From an uncultured Eubacteriales bacterium (GTDB taxonomy: Bacteria > Bacillota > Clostridia > Oscillospirales > Acutalibacteraceae), in contig ONRO01000289.1 in the NCBI GenBank assembly GCA_900320235.1, forward strand, positions 1 through 6,654: a stretch of 6,654 nt of DNA. The letters are read 5' to 3'. The translations under genes were made by a program, and so were the position numbers. This document shows positions 6,579 through 6,654 of this stretch, in pieces; the first letter of the stretch is position 1; every line of letters starts with the position of its first letter. The notes beneath the pieces were generated by a model, which saw only the letters and a list, made by a program, of their open reading frames with translations, searched no databases and was not told where the DNA came from.

Positions 6579-6654
6579 TGGAGCTGGAAAAGGGACTTGA
6601 ACCCTCGACTTCCTCATTACGAGTGAGGTACTCTACCAACTGAGTTATTCCAGC
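6579..6654 (-). tRNA. tRNA-Thr (anticodon CGU)
   Basis: The 76-nt gene folds into a full cloverleaf on the minus strand. The acceptor stem GCTGGAA/TTCCAGC is perfect (7 bp). The D stem is ACTC/GAGT with a GG-containing loop. The anticodon stem is CCTCA/TGAGG with loop CTCGTAA, giving anticodon CGT, which reads ACG (Thr). The variable loop has 5 nt. The T stem is GAGGG/CCCTT with one G-U pair and loop TTCAAGT. The discriminator base is T and CCA is encoded. The 5' end falls exactly on the last base of the window, so its promoter, or an upstream tRNA, lies outside. A strong terminator follows. Confidence 0.95.

Noticed and set aside
6454..6639. Open frame on the - strand across the tRNA and terminator
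   Set aside because: It begins inside the tRNA, runs through the terminator hairpin and has no ribosome binding site.
6401..6643. Open frame on the + strand ending in LEKGLEPSTSSLRVRYSTN
   Set aside because: Its C-terminal half is the antisense of the tRNA-Thr gene, a well-known kind of false protein, and it crosses the terminator.
6579..6654. tRNA gene as an integration (att) site
   Set aside because: No second copy of the tRNA 3' end, integrase or mobile-element gene is seen in the window.

Overview
The window looks like a piece of a Clostridia-type Firmicutes chromosome. The coding DNA is of moderate GC, the Shine-Dalgarno sequences are strong (AAAGGAGAGG and GGAGG), the intergenic region is very AT-rich, and the proteins are of types seen in gut or rumen Ruminococcus-like (Oscillospiraceae) bacteria. 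The lineage is an inference from style, not from a marker gene. Everything recognisable is on the minus strand, so the window reads biologically from right to left.

From the right: a complete tRNA-Thr(CGU) gene (6654 to 6579) ends in an encoded CCA and is followed 13 nt later by an intrinsic terminator (6565 to 6525). About 470 bp of non-coding DNA follows (6053-6524). Its tRNA-proximal part holds two hairpins. The rest is strongly AT-rich and carries promoter-like -10 boxes and several small dyads, two of them overlapping the candidate promoter nearest the genes.

Next comes a two-gene operon. The first gene (6046 to 5138) encodes a protein of about 302 aa with a TasA/camelysin-like, SipW-type N-terminus, so it is probably a secreted biofilm-fibre-like or surface subunit. 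Only 22 nt later a very long open frame starts at 5115 and runs without a stop through base 1, giving 1705 codons that are open at the window edge. It encodes a giant exported, beta-rich surface protein with a classical signal peptide. A charged linker, several beta-sandwich-like segments, a mainly helical insertion and a cysteine-rich loop follow. The visible part ends in what looks like the first DUF11-like 'conserved repeat' module of a stalk.

The likely joint role, inferred from layout and family, is a cell-surface assembly in which a small TasA-like secreted subunit is co-expressed with a giant adhesin. No signal peptidase, sortase or anchoring motif is visible; these would lie beyond base 1 if present. 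The pairing is the most interesting content of the window.
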